Below, one piece after another: positions 8,598 to 16,761 of a stretch of DNA of 64,000 nucleotides; position 1 is the stretch's first letter; the number at the start of each line of letters is the position of its first letter. The position numbers and the translations under genes were made by a program. The stretch is from Streptomyces sp. NBC_00341 (GTDB lineage Bacteria; Actinomycetota; Actinomycetes; Streptomycetales; Streptomycetaceae): the NCBI RefSeq assembly GCF_041435055.1, contig NZ_CP108002.1, positions 5,208,001 to 5,272,000 on the forward strand. The letters run 5' to 3'. The notes beneath the pieces are model-generated. The model saw only the letters and a list, made by a program, of their open reading frames with translations, was not told the DNA's origin and did not search any database.

Positions 8598-8842
8598 GCC
8601 ACGGACCCGGACTGACCTGGTTCAAGTCCAGCTACAGCGGCAACGAGGGTGCGGCCTGCCTCGAAGTCGCCTATGACTGGCACAAGTCCAGTTACAGCAA
8701 CAACGAGGGCGAGGCCTGCGTCGAGGTCGCCACCTGCCCGCACACCGTCCACGTCCGCGACTCCAAGGTCACCGACGGCCCGACCTTCGCGGTCGCCCCC
8801 GCCGCCTGGACCGCTTTCCTGGGGCACGCGGCGAACGGCTGA
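8594..8842 (+). CDS. DUF397 small protein with an internal duplication
   Basis: This 82-residue partner of the Xre regulator starts with GTG at 8594, overlapping the upstream stop. The DUF397 core (W-x-KSSYS-x-NEG-x-AC-x-EVA) appears twice in tandem, at about residues 9-26 and 29-46, and only one complete C-terminal part (VRDSK..FAVAPAAWTAFL) follows. Typical members are 60-75 residues with one core. The duplication is visible at the DNA level (AAGTCCAGCTACAGC and AAGTCCAGTTACAGC). It probably binds the Xre protein; the duplicate may be a recent slippage event. Confidence 0.85.
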   Translation: MSHGPGLTWFKSSYSGNEGAACLEVAYDWHKSSYSNNEGEACVEVATCPHTVHVRDSKVTDGPTFAVAPAAWTAFLGHAANG

Positions 8843-8916
8843 TCACGTCGACCCGTGGAGCGCCGAGGCGCTTGGGCGCACGGCCTTCCGGTCATCGCCG
8901 CTGCGATGATGGCGGT

Positions 8917-9537
8917 ATGTCTGATGCGGAAGTCAAGGTGCCGGCGTCTTCGCGTGGGTACGCGAAAGGGCGGGCGCGCCGTGAGCAGATCGTGACGACG
9001 GCTGCCGAGGTCTACGCGGACGTGGGCTATCACGGCGCCTCGCTGCGGGAGATCGCCAAGCGTGCCGGCCTCAGCCACGTGGGCCTCCACTACTACTTCC
9101 CCAGTCGCGAAGCGCTGCTGGCGGCGGTGCTGGAGCGCCGCGACGAGGAGGACACCGCACGGCTCGGACCGAAGGAGTACTCACCCACGGCGGCGTTGCG
9201 GCATCTGGTGGATCTGACCGATCACAATGCCCGGCATCCGGGGATCGTGGAGCTCTACGTGCGTCTCGCGGCGGAGGCGATCGCCGAGGATCATCCCGCG
9301 CATCAGTACTTCACGGATCACTACGGGACGACGCGTGAGTATGTGCACCGGGCGTTGCGGGAGCTGGCGGAGCAGGGGGCGTTGCGGGAGGGGGTCGATC
9401 CCGGGGTGGCGGCGGCCGGGTTCGTGGCGCTGATGGACGGGTTGCAGGTGCAGTGGCTGACGAGTCCGGACGAGGTGGACATGGCCGGGGTGCTCCGTTC
9501 CCACCTGGAGCAGCTCCTCAAGGAGCCTTTGACGTAG
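8917..9537 (+). CDS. TetR-family transcriptional regulator
   Basis: This 206-residue protein has an N-terminal helix-turn-helix (LREIAKRAGLSHVGLHYYFPSRE, about residues 40-62) and an all-helical ligand-binding domain. The ATG at 8917 precedes the conserved part; an upstream extension has no homology features. It is convergent with the MATE gene, and the two coding ends overlap by 20 bases. It may control the phosphotransferase-MATE operon through the palindrome at 11996-12007, but this is inference and the distance is large. Confidence 0.85.
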   Translation: MSDAEVKVPASSRGYAKGRARREQIVTTAAEVYADVGYHGASLREIAKRAGLSHVGLHYYFPSREALLAAVLERRDEEDTARLGPKEYSPTAALRHLVDLTDHNARHPGIVELYVRLAAEAIAEDHPAHQYFTDHYGTTREYVHRALRELAEQGALREGVDPGVAAAGFVALMDGLQVQWLTSPDEVDMAGVLRSHLEQLLKEPLT

Positions 9538-10903
9538 CTTCCTGGAGGCCCTTTGACGTAGCTCCGTGGAGGCGTCGCAGCAGCAGGAGGGCGACAGCCG
9601 CTGTGGCCACCTCGCCGGCGGCCAGAGCGGTCCAGACACCTGTGGTGCCGAGTCGGCCGAGGGTGGCGATCAGGGGAACCTTGATCAGGAGCAGGCTGCC
9701 GATGGAGATGAGGTACGCGGGTGCCGGGCGGCCCAGTGACTGGGCGTAGGACGCCACCAGTGGGCCGATTCCGGCGACGGTGAGCCCTATCGCGATGACC
9801 GGCAGCGCCCGCCCGGCGGTGTCGATGGTGTCGGCGTCATTGAGGAAGAGGCCGGCCAGGGGTCTGGCCAGAGCGGCGAGGGCGGCGGCGGTGATCAGGC
9901 CGTACAGCACGGACGCGAGAAGCGAGTAGTTGCGGGCCTTGAGCGCACGGTCGGGCAGGCCGCGGCCGGTGTTGTAGCCGACGATGGGCTGCAGTCCCTG
10001 GCTGATGCCGGTGTGCGGCATCATCACGAAGGTCTGGAGGCGGGCGCAGACGGCGTAGGCCGCGAGCGCGGTGGCCGACCCGGCGGCCGTGAGGGTGGCG
10101 TTGACGAGGACGGCCAGGAGTGTGACCCCGGTACCGGCCAGGAACGAGGGCAGGCCGACGCCCAGCAGTGCTCGTAGCGTCGGACCGTGGGGCAGCAGGT
10201 CCCGCAGGCCGACGCGGTAGGGGCGGCGGCGCTGTACGAAGAAGAACCACAGGCTCATCGCCGCGGATACGGCCTGGCCGCCGACGGTGCCGAGCGCGGC
10301 GCCCCGTACACCCATGCCGAAGCCGAAGATGAGCAGCGGGTCCAGGGTGATCTGTACGGCGACGGGCACGAGCCACAGCAGGGTCGAGAACCCCATGCGG
10401 CCCTCGGCCCGCACCAGGCTGGAGAAGCCGGTGGACACCAGGGCCCCGCACAGCAGCACCACGGCGTAGGGGCGGGCGGTCGCGCCCAGTTCGCCGGTGG
10501 CGCCGAGCAGGGTGAGCAGCGGGTCCAGGAAGGCCAGACCGAGTGCGGTGGTGGCTGCGGCGCAGGCCCAGAACAGGGCGAAGGAGTTGCCCGCCGCGCG
10601 GGCGGCGGCCCGGTGGTCTCCCGTGCCCAGGGCGCGGGAGATCAGGGAGGCGCCGCCCGCGCCGACGGTGGTGGACACCGCGCCGAGGAGCAGCAGGAGC
10701 GGGGCGACCAGGTTGACCGCGGCCATGGCGGTGTCGCCCACGCCGCGGCCGACGAACCAGGCGTTGGTGAGGGCGTAGACGCCGTACACGCCGACCGCGG
10801 CGGTGGTCTGGGTGCAGGCGTGCCACAGCAGTCGGCCCACCGGCTCTGTGCCGAGCCGGGTCGTGTGGTCGGTGACGGCCGCCGGTGCCTGCGCGGACGT
10901 CAC
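9518..10903 (-). CDS. MATE-family multidrug/toxin efflux protein
   Basis: This 461-residue protein has about 12 hydrophobic segments and MATE features (GGASLISRALG, GFGMGVRGAALGT, GISQGLQPIVGYN). It should export drugs or toxins in exchange for Na+ or H+ across the cytoplasmic membrane. The GTG start at 10903 overlaps the phosphotransferase stop by four bases, so expression is coupled. The last 14 residues contain a duplicated ATSK block, encoded by a direct repeat (CTTTGACGTAGCT twice) that overlaps the end of the TetR gene. Substrate unknown. Confidence 0.85.
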   Translation of the reverse strand: MTSAQAPAAVTDHTTRLGTEPVGRLLWHACTQTTAAVGVYGVYALTNAWFVGRGVGDTAMAAVNLVAPLLLLLGAVSTTVGAGGASLISRALGTGDHRAAARAAGNSFALFWACAAATTALGLAFLDPLLTLLGATGELGATARPYAVVLLCGALVSTGFSSLVRAEGRMGFSTLLWLVPVAVQITLDPLLIFGFGMGVRGAALGTVGGQAVSAAMSLWFFFVQRRRPYRVGLRDLLPHGPTLRALLGVGLPSFLAGTGVTLLAVLVNATLTAAGSATALAAYAVCARLQTFVMMPHTGISQGLQPIVGYNTGRGLPDRALKARNYSLLASVLYGLITAAALAALARPLAGLFLNDADTIDTAGRALPVIAIGLTVAGIGPLVASYAQSLGRPAPAYLISIGSLLLIKVPLIATLGRLGTTGVWTALAAGEVATAAVALLLLRRLHGATSKGLQEATSKAP

Positions 10904-11889
10904 CGGCGGCTGTGACCGAGCAGCGCCATGGCCTCGTCGAGGCGGGGGCGCGCCCAGTCGTACTGATTGCTGTCGGTGTGCCCGCGGTACACGGTCTCGA
11001 TGACCATGATCAGTACCAGGTAGAGGCAGTACAGACGGCGGCGTGTCCGCTCGGTCCCGGTCAGCTCGCCGTGACCGTAGCCGCGCATGAAGGGTGCCGG
11101 GTCGCCGAAGGCGGCGGACATCTGGGTGCCGGTGAAGCCGGCCTCCATCAGGGGGTCGCCGTAGAAGGCGCGTTCGTGGTCGATGACGCAGACGATCCTG
11201 CCGTCGCGGACCATGACGTTGCTGGCCCACAGGTCCCACTCCACCAGGCACGCTTCGGTGACCTCGTCGAGGCTGTCGGCGTGTGCGGCCACGGCCGCGC
11301 GCACGGTGTCGTACTCCCAGCCGATGTCGACGCCGCGACGCTCGCCGTCGAGGAGCACGTTCTCGGTCATCGTGGTGAACGCCTGCCGCCAGGTGGCATG
11401 GCCGGGCCCGGCCAGCGGGCCGAAGTGCTCGCCGCGGACGGAGTTGATCTCCCGGTTGGCCGCGCCGAGTTGCTCCATGAGGGCATCCCGCTCGGCCGCG
11501 GGAAGAGTCTCGGCGATGATGCCGAGGTTGTCGGCGTCGACGTACGGCATGAAGAAGTAGTCGGCGTCGCACAGTTCGCGGCTGCGGTCGGCGAAGTGGA
11601 CGGCGGGGACGGGCACGGCGGTCCGGCTCCTCAGCAGGTCCAGCGTGGCCAGTTCGATCGACATGGCGCCGTGCTCGTAGGCCATCACCTCCACCGCGGG
11701 CGGCGGGGCGATCTTCAGGACGACCTCGGCGCCGTCGCGCAGCCGGATGCGGTAGGCGACGTTGAACCAGCCGTGCCCCAGCTCGCTCGCCCACCCGTCC
11801 CCGGCCGGGACCTGCCCGGCTCCGTAGGCGCGCTCGATCATGGCGCGCAGCACCTCGGGAGACTGCCTGTTCTTGGTGATGCTCTCCAC
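10900..11889 (-). CDS. Phosphotransferase-family (APH-like kinase fold) protein
   Basis: This 329-residue protein has the aminoglycoside/choline-kinase fold: an N-lobe with VVLKIAPP, then the catalytic loop and IDHERAFYGDP as the metal-binding region. The usual catalytic HGDxxxxN appears here as EWDLWASN, keeping the Asp and Asn but replacing His by Glu. The start is the GTG at 11889, with AAGGGA nearby. It is translationally coupled to the MATE exporter, a pairing that looks like inactivation plus export of a toxic small molecule. The substrate is unknown and resistance is only a hypothesis. Confidence 0.78.
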   Translation of the reverse strand: MESITKNRQSPEVLRAMIERAYGAGQVPAGDGWASELGHGWFNVAYRIRLRDGAEVVLKIAPPPAVEVMAYEHGAMSIELATLDLLRSRTAVPVPAVHFADRSRELCDADYFFMPYVDADNLGIIAETLPAAERDALMEQLGAANREINSVRGEHFGPLAGPGHATWRQAFTTMTENVLLDGERRGVDIGWEYDTVRAAVAAHADSLDEVTEACLVEWDLWASNVMVRDGRIVCVIDHERAFYGDPLMEAGFTGTQMSAAFGDPAPFMRGYGHGELTGTERTRRRLYCLYLVLIMVIETVYRGHTDSNQYDWARPRLDEAMALLGHSRR

Positions 11890-11995
11890 TCTCGTTCCCT
11901 TCGTCAACGGCGTGTCGGGGGTGTCCCTGCGAGGGAGGAGCGGGACCGTCGACGCGCGTCGGCTGCGCGGCCCTCGGTGAGCGACCACAAATACT

Positions 11996-12007
11996 TACCA
12001 CGTGGTA
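11996..12007. promoter_or_regulatory. 12-bp perfect palindrome upstream of the phosphotransferase-MATE operon
   Basis: TACCACGTGGTA lies about 106 bases upstream of the phosphotransferase start and about 150 bases before the divergent DUF1254 gene. It sits in a short A/T-richer patch within very GC-rich DNA. The symmetry suggests a dimeric repressor site, for instance for the TetR protein encoded beyond the operon; no regulator is proven. Confidence 0.5.
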
Positions 12008-12155
12008 GGAATTCGGCACCAGGGGGTGGACGGGTTTCTCCGCCGCCTCTGGCCTGTCGAAGCCGACCCGCCGCCTCCGCGGTCACGCCGCCGGCGGGTC
12101 TCCGGGCGTGCGGCCCGACGTTGCGGCGCCCTGGGCGCGCCCTTAGGTTCACCCC

Positions 12156-13562
12156 ATGGTCGATATGGGATTTTCCGGGGCATTTGGTGGAGGCCTTGAT
12201 GGGCTGGCTGTGGAGGGGGACCTGCCGCGCCGTGAGGATCTGGGCCGCGTCTTCGACGAGCTCGACTTCCAGATGGCGTGCCAGGCGTATCTGTGGGCGC
12301 TGCCTCTCGTGTCGTACGCGCAGTGGCAGAAGGTGCACCGTGAGGTGTTCGAAGCCGGGACCTGCGATCTCGTGCACTACGTCAGCTACCGCGACCGGCT
12401 CGGCCTGATCACCGCCAACGCCACCACTCCGTACATCCTCGCCTTCGTCGACCTCTCGGTCACCGGGCCGCTGGTGATCGAGCTGCCCGCCGGGCCCACC
12501 GCGGGCGGGGTGTCGGACTTCTGGCAGAGGGAGATCGGCGTGATGGGGGAGATGGGGCCCGACCGCGGTGAGGGCGGGAAGTACCTGGTCGTGCCGCCCG
12601 GACAGGATGTCCCGCCGGACGTGGACGGGGTGCGGGTTCTGGAGTCCACGGGGGTCAACATCATGTTCGGGTTCCGCACCCTGGACCCCGATCCGGAGCG
12701 GGCGCGGACGCTCGTGGAGGCGGTGCGGCTGTATCCGTACGGGAGCGGGCCCGGGGAGAGTCCGACGCGGCTGGTGTCGCCGCAGGGGCGGCCGTGGTCG
12801 GGTGATCAGCCACGTGGGCTCGCGTACTGGGAGCGGCTGCACGGGATCTATCAGTCGGAGGTCGTCGACGAGCGTGACCGGTTCTATCTGGCCATGCTCA
12901 AGCAACTGGGGATCGAGAAGGGAAGGCCGTTCACGCCCGACGAGCGGCTGACCGGGATTCTTGAACGGGCCACCGCTAATGGGGAGTTGATGGCGCAGGC
13001 GAACTCATTCGCCAAGCGGTTCGACGGCTCGCGCTACTGGCCCGATCGGCAGTGGGACCTGGTGCTGATGCTGGACAGGTCCGATCAGCGGGCCGAGCAC
13101 CACGACCAGCTGCTGGAGCGCGCGGCCTGGTTCTACGAAGCCGTCAGCTTCTCCGCCGCCATGAAGTCGCAGACGCCCGGACTCGGGCAGGCGTATCTGG
13201 CGGCCTACACCGATGCGGACGGGCAGTGGCTGGACGGGGCGCGGAACTACCACCTGCGCGTGCCGGCCGATCCGCCCGCCAAGCTGTTCTGGTCCGCGAC
13301 CGTCTACGACATCGCCACCCGCTGCCTGATCGACAACCCGCAGCAGCGCGGCGACCGCGGCTCGCGCGACGAGCTCCGCTACAACGACGACGGGTCGGTC
13401 GACCTGTACTTCGGGTCGGAGCCGCCCGCCGGTCCGGAGAGCGAGGCGAACTGGGTGCAGACACTGCCCGGCAGGCACTGGTTCTCGTACTTCCGCTTCT
13501 ACGGGCCGCTGGAGCCGTACTTCGACCGCAGTTGGCGGCTCGGCGACATCACCGCGGTCTGA
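12156..13562 (+). CDS. DUF1254/DUF1214 domain protein
   Basis: This 468-residue protein matches the two-domain DUF1254 (N-terminal, with PYILAFVDLS..PLVIELP and the P-rich GKYLVVPPG strand) plus DUF1214 (C-terminal, NYHLRVPADPPAKLFWSATVYD) architecture. It lacks an obvious signal peptide, unlike many Gram-negative members. Members often occur near lipid or hydrocarbon metabolism genes, but their activity is unknown. It is monocistronic and divergent from the phosphotransferase operon. Confidence 0.8.
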   Translation: MVDMGFSGAFGGGLDGLAVEGDLPRREDLGRVFDELDFQMACQAYLWALPLVSYAQWQKVHREVFEAGTCDLVHYVSYRDRLGLITANATTPYILAFVDLSVTGPLVIELPAGPTAGGVSDFWQREIGVMGEMGPDRGEGGKYLVVPPGQDVPPDVDGVRVLESTGVNIMFGFRTLDPDPERARTLVEAVRLYPYGSGPGESPTRLVSPQGRPWSGDQPRGLAYWERLHGIYQSEVVDERDRFYLAMLKQLGIEKGRPFTPDERLTGILERATANGELMAQANSFAKRFDGSRYWPDRQWDLVLMLDRSDQRAEHHDQLLERAAWFYEAVSFSAAMKSQTPGLGQAYLAAYTDADGQWLDGARNYHLRVPADPPAKLFWSATVYDIATRCLIDNPQQRGDRGSRDELRYNDDGSVDLYFGSEPPAGPESEANWVQTLPGRHWFSYFRFYGPLEPYFDRSWRLGDITAV

Positions 13563-13670
13563 GCCGGGCACCCGGCCCACGCGACCTGACCGGCCTGACC
13601 GGTGCGCGGGGCCCGGTCGGGTGGAGGCAAATGCGTCGCGCCGGAAGGTGTTGATCCTTAGGCTGCCCGG

Positions 13671-14447
13671 ATGCCAGTAACGGATCTCCAGCGCATCGCG
13701 GCCTTCCGCCTGTCCTTCGCCCGGCGGCAGGCCGCGGTCGTGAACGAGGTTCCCGGCGGCGTGGTCGTTCTGGACGCGGAGTACGCCGCTTCGTACGAGC
13801 ACAACCAGCTCGTGATCGAAGGATCACCGGATCCCGTCGGGCTCCCGGCCCTGGCCGAGAAGGCCCTTGGCCACCTGGAGCACCGCCAGATCACGGTGCT
13901 CGACGACCGCGCCGGTACCGACTGCGCACCCGCCCTCACCGCAGCCGGGTACACCCACGTGACCGAACTCGTCATGACGTACACCCGCTCCGCCGCCGCC
14001 GCCTCCGTCCCGGACCCGTCCGCGCAGACCGTGGGCTTCGACGACCTGCGACCCGCTCTGGTCGGGCAGCTGCGCAGGTGGATGCCAGAGGCGCAGGACG
14101 TCGTGGTCGGCCAGCTGGCCGACCGCCGGACAGCCCGGCTCCGCGGCGCCGAACAGGTCCGCTTCCTCGCCGTCCGCGACGAGGAGGGAACGGTCGGCTC
14201 CTGGGCCGACCTCTACCGCGACGCCTCCGAGGGGATCGCCCAGATCGAGGATGTCGTCACCGCCGACACCCACGTCCGGCGCGGCTACGCGGACACGCTG
14301 CTCGCCACCGCCCTGCGGCACGCGTCGGACTGCGGCCTGGTCTTCCTCCTGGCCGACCCCGACGACTGGCCGCACGCCTGGTACACCCGCCGTGGATTCA
14401 AGCCGATCGGGCGCTTCCACGTGTTCACCCGCGCTCAGGACCAGTAG
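13671..14447 (+). CDS. GNAT-family N-acetyltransferase (two-domain)
   Basis: This 258-residue protein has a C-terminal GNAT fold: EGTVGSWADLYR strand, IEDVVTADTHVRRGYADTLL with the acetyl-CoA pyrophosphate loop, and WYTRRGFKPIG. A degenerate GNAT-like N-terminal half precedes it. It probably transfers an acetyl group from acetyl-CoA to an unknown amine. It is followed after 16 bases by a second acetyltransferase gene on the same strand, so they likely form one transcript. Confidence 0.78.
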   Translation: MPVTDLQRIAAFRLSFARRQAAVVNEVPGGVVVLDAEYAASYEHNQLVIEGSPDPVGLPALAEKALGHLEHRQITVLDDRAGTDCAPALTAAGYTHVTELVMTYTRSAAAASVPDPSAQTVGFDDLRPALVGQLRRWMPEAQDVVVGQLADRRTARLRGAEQVRFLAVRDEEGTVGSWADLYRDASEGIAQIEDVVTADTHVRRGYADTLLATALRHASDCGLVFLLADPDDWPHAWYTRRGFKPIGRFHVFTRAQDQ

Positions 14448-14463
14448 GGGAGGGGCTGACCGC

Positions 14464-14946
14464 ATGGCCCGCAGGACCGCCATGGGCGTAGAGGGGTCCG
14501 GGAAGTTCTCCGTGCGACGCGCGAGCGGGTCGGATGCCGATGCACTGGTGCGAATCGATTCGCTCGCGGCAGAGGGCGACGAGGAGCGGTGCAGGCACAT
14601 CCGGCGCTGGTGTCGGCAGGGCCTCGCCGCTGTGGCCGAGGATGCGGCCGGAGCTCTGGGTTACTGCGTGGTGGAGTACACGTTCTTCGAGCAGGGCTTT
14701 GTCACGATGCTGATGGTCGCGCCGGGCGCCCGGGGCCAGGGAGTCGGCGGGCGGCTGCTGGAGGATGCGGCGGCCTCCTGCGTCACCCCGAAGCTGTTCA
14801 CCTCGACGAACGTCTCCAACCAGCCGATGCAGCGGCTGCTTCAGCGAGCGGGATGGACGCCGGCCGGTCTGCTCCACGGACTGGACGAGGGGGATCCGGA
14901 GCTGTTCTACCTCTGTCCGCAGGGTCCGGTCGCTGCACATCCGTGA
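14464..14946 (+). CDS. GNAT-family N-acetyltransferase
   Basis: This 160-residue single-domain GNAT has the acetyl-CoA-binding loop VAPGARGQGVGGRLL at about residues 83-97 and a C-terminal block (FTSTNVSNQPMQRLLQRAGW) containing the typical N..A..Y/W helix region. GGGGAGGGG precedes the ATG at 14464. Its 3' end abuts the displaced pspAB fragment left of the integrase element. The acceptor is unknown. Confidence 0.8.
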   Translation: MARRTAMGVEGSGKFSVRRASGSDADALVRIDSLAAEGDEERCRHIRRWCRQGLAAVAEDAAGALGYCVVEYTFFEQGFVTMLMVAPGARGQGVGGRLLEDAAASCVTPKLFTSTNVSNQPMQRLLQRAGWTPAGLLHGLDEGDPELFYLCPQGPVAAHP

Positions 14947-14962
14947 GGGCGGGAGCCCCGAA

Positions 14963-15025
14963 TTGGTTGTCGCGCTTCTCGCCACCGCCCGATCGCGTGG
15001 CGAACGGCCGGAAAGAGTCACGTTT
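14963..15025 (-). pseudogene. Displaced 3' fragment of the original pspAB gene
   Basis: Read on the minus strand, this stretch encodes KRDSFRPF, then ATRSGGG, then EKRDNQ, directly after the putative crossover CGTTTG (15021-15026). This aligns with the intact PspAB segment FKRGAFYPF..QQKRDS encoded at about 16880-16925. It has no start and no upstream pspAB sequence; beyond the Gln the match is lost. I interpret it as the native pspAB 3' end cut off by insertion of the serine-integrase element and since eroded. The alignment is by eye over about 21 codons. Confidence 0.6.
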
Positions 15026-15053
15026 GTATCGACCGGGTACGCGCCGTTACAGT
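15024..15053 (+). promoter_or_regulatory. Candidate integrase promoter spanning the left attachment core
   Basis: TTGTAT (15024-15029) and TACAGT (15048-15053) are spaced by 18 bases. The -10-like box ends only 7 bases before the integrase ATG at 15061. No ribosome binding site is visible, so a leaderless transcript is likely. The -35-like box overlaps the putative att core, so integration could change promoter strength. Confidence 0.4.
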
Positions 15054-15060
15054 CCCAACC

Positions 15061-16650
15061 ATGACTGCACCAGAGCTGTCCGTAAGCGAGATGCAACAAT
15101 CGGTCACGGGTGGTCGGAATCCCGTGCGGGTCCTGGTCGTCCTGCGGATCAGCTGCCTGACCGATGAGTCCACCAGTCTCGAGCGGCAGCTCGCGGACGC
15201 GCGCAAGTACGTCGCCAAGAAGGTTGCCCAGGGGCTGCCTTGGGTCGAGGTCGGCGTAGCCCGAGACGTGCATGTGTCAGCGACGAAGCAGAATCCCTTC
15301 GAGAGGGCCGAGCTGGGTCACTGGCTCAAGGAAAGGGCTCCCGAGTTCGACTTGATCCTTTTCTGGAAGCTTGACCGCTTCATCCGCAAGGTCATGGATA
15401 TGCAGGACATGTTGCGGTGGGCGGAAGACCACGGATGCAAGTCGTTTGCATCTGTTACTGAGCCGATCTTCGATACGACTGGTGCTCTTCGGCATGTGGT
15501 CATCTCTCTGTTCTCGGCTCTGGCGGAGATGGAGTCCAGAAACACCGCTACGCGAGTCAAGAGCTTCCGGGAGAGCGCTCGGGAGCAGCAGAGGTGGCCC
15601 GGCGGTATGCCTGCCTACGGATACGAGGTCTTCAAGGGTGAGGGTGGAGCCGCCTACCTCCGTCAGAATCCGCACCAAGTCAACGTTCTCCGCGAGATCG
15701 TTAACCGTTTGCTCGCAGGAAACGACACGGCAGCGACCATCGCTGACGATCTAAACGCCCGGGGCGAGCCAACTCCGAGGGGCGCGCGCCCGTCAAAGCG
15801 AATCCAGGAGTCCGGGCGCGCTTACAAGTGGACGGCAGCTGGCATTCGCAAGATGCTCAAGAGTGAAGCTCTCATGGGCTGGAAAATGGAGAGCCGGCAG
15901 AAGCCCGGCAAGAAGTACTACGAGACCGTTCCTGTCATCACGAGTGACGGTCGGAGGGTCCGCACGGCGGAGTCCGTCTTCACTGATGCTGAGTGGAAGA
16001 AGCTCCAGGACTACTTGAACGAGCGAACCTTCGCGGTCTCCTCCCCCACCAACGTCACCCCGTTCCTGGACGTAGTCCGCTGTGGGTACTGCAAAGGCAA
16101 GATGCGGTTGCATGTCTCTCGCAAGGAAAGGAAGGACGGCTCCAGGGCTGAGTACCCGAAGTATCGGTGCGTCAGCCCGCGTATGGCAGACGGGAGGACG
16201 CGGTATGGCTGCGCAGAGCAGATCCCCTGGGAGCCAGGCAGGCTCTTGGCCGCGTTCGAGCATCACCTGATGGGACAGTTCGGCGATCGTGACGTGGAGG
16301 AACGGATTTACGTCGTCGGCGAGGATATAGAGGGCCGAATGGCGGAGATCCAGGAACTGGCCAGTCGCATCATGGCGGACATGGAGCCGGGCCGCCGGTA
16401 CAGCACTGCCCTGATGCAGCCTCAGGCAGAGAAGATGCTCGACAAACTCAACATCGAGTATGAAGCCCTGAGGCAGATGCCAACGGGGGATAGGTGGGAG
16501 TACCGCAGCCTCGGTAGGACGTGGCGGCAGCACTGGGATGAGAGTGCCAATGTGGCTGATCTGGGGGCGCTCATGAGGCGCAACGGAGTCCAGTTCCTCT
16601 GCTACAAAGACTCGTTCGAGTTGGTTTTCCCGGAACGGCTCACCTTGTGA
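15061..16650 (+). CDS. int: Large serine recombinase (integrase)
   Basis: This 529-residue site-specific recombinase has an N-terminal resolvase domain. The candidate nucleophile Ser is at about residue 31 (VLRISCLTDESTSLERQ), with further blocks DLILFWKLDRFIR and FSALAEMESRNTATRVK. A recombinase domain follows (PAYGYEV, IADDLNARGEPTP, WTAAGIRKML). The zinc-ribbon region begins near 345 with CGYC and continues to two more cysteines. A C-terminal coiled-coil-like part follows. The length is typical for phage and ICE serine integrases. Codon use is visibly less GC-biased than its neighbours. No phage or conjugation genes accompany it. The C-terminus appears complete, so it may still be active. 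Confidence 0.92.
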   Translation: MTAPELSVSEMQQSVTGGRNPVRVLVVLRISCLTDESTSLERQLADARKYVAKKVAQGLPWVEVGVARDVHVSATKQNPFERAELGHWLKERAPEFDLILFWKLDRFIRKVMDMQDMLRWAEDHGCKSFASVTEPIFDTTGALRHVVISLFSALAEMESRNTATRVKSFRESAREQQRWPGGMPAYGYEVFKGEGGAAYLRQNPHQVNVLREIVNRLLAGNDTAATIADDLNARGEPTPRGARPSKRIQESGRAYKWTAAGIRKMLKSEALMGWKMESRQKPGKKYYETVPVITSDGRRVRTAESVFTDAEWKKLQDYLNERTFAVSSPTNVTPFLDVVRCGYCKGKMRLHVSRKERKDGSRAEYPKYRCVSPRMADGRTRYGCAEQIPWEPGRLLAAFEHHLMGQFGDRDVEERIYVVGEDIEGRMAEIQELASRIMADMEPGRRYSTALMQPQAEKMLDKLNIEYEALRQMPTGDRWEYRSLGRTWRQHWDESANVADLGALMRRNGVQFLCYKDSFELVFPERLTL

Positions 16651-16761
16651 CGGCCTCTGACGTGCGTTCCAGCGCGACAGGCGTGCGGGGAGCGGGTGTC
16701 TCTGCCCCAGTTCTTACCTTGAGGGCAGGGGGCTCGTCCTCGCTGTCGCGGTCGCCCAGGC

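Noticed and set aside
8594..8842. RiPP precursor peptide
   Set aside because: The repeated W-KSSYS-NEG motif is the DUF397 core and the gene is coupled to an Xre regulator, so the regulatory-pair explanation is sufficient.
9518..12019. One open frame spanning the MATE and phosphotransferase region
   Set aside because: Its upstream third is an out-of-frame reading of the phosphotransferase gene. The MATE protein starts at the GTG at 10903, overlapping the phosphotransferase stop.
15061..16650. A full prophage or conjugative element
   Set aside because: Only the integrase is present; no capsid, transfer, replication or excisionase genes were found within either flank.
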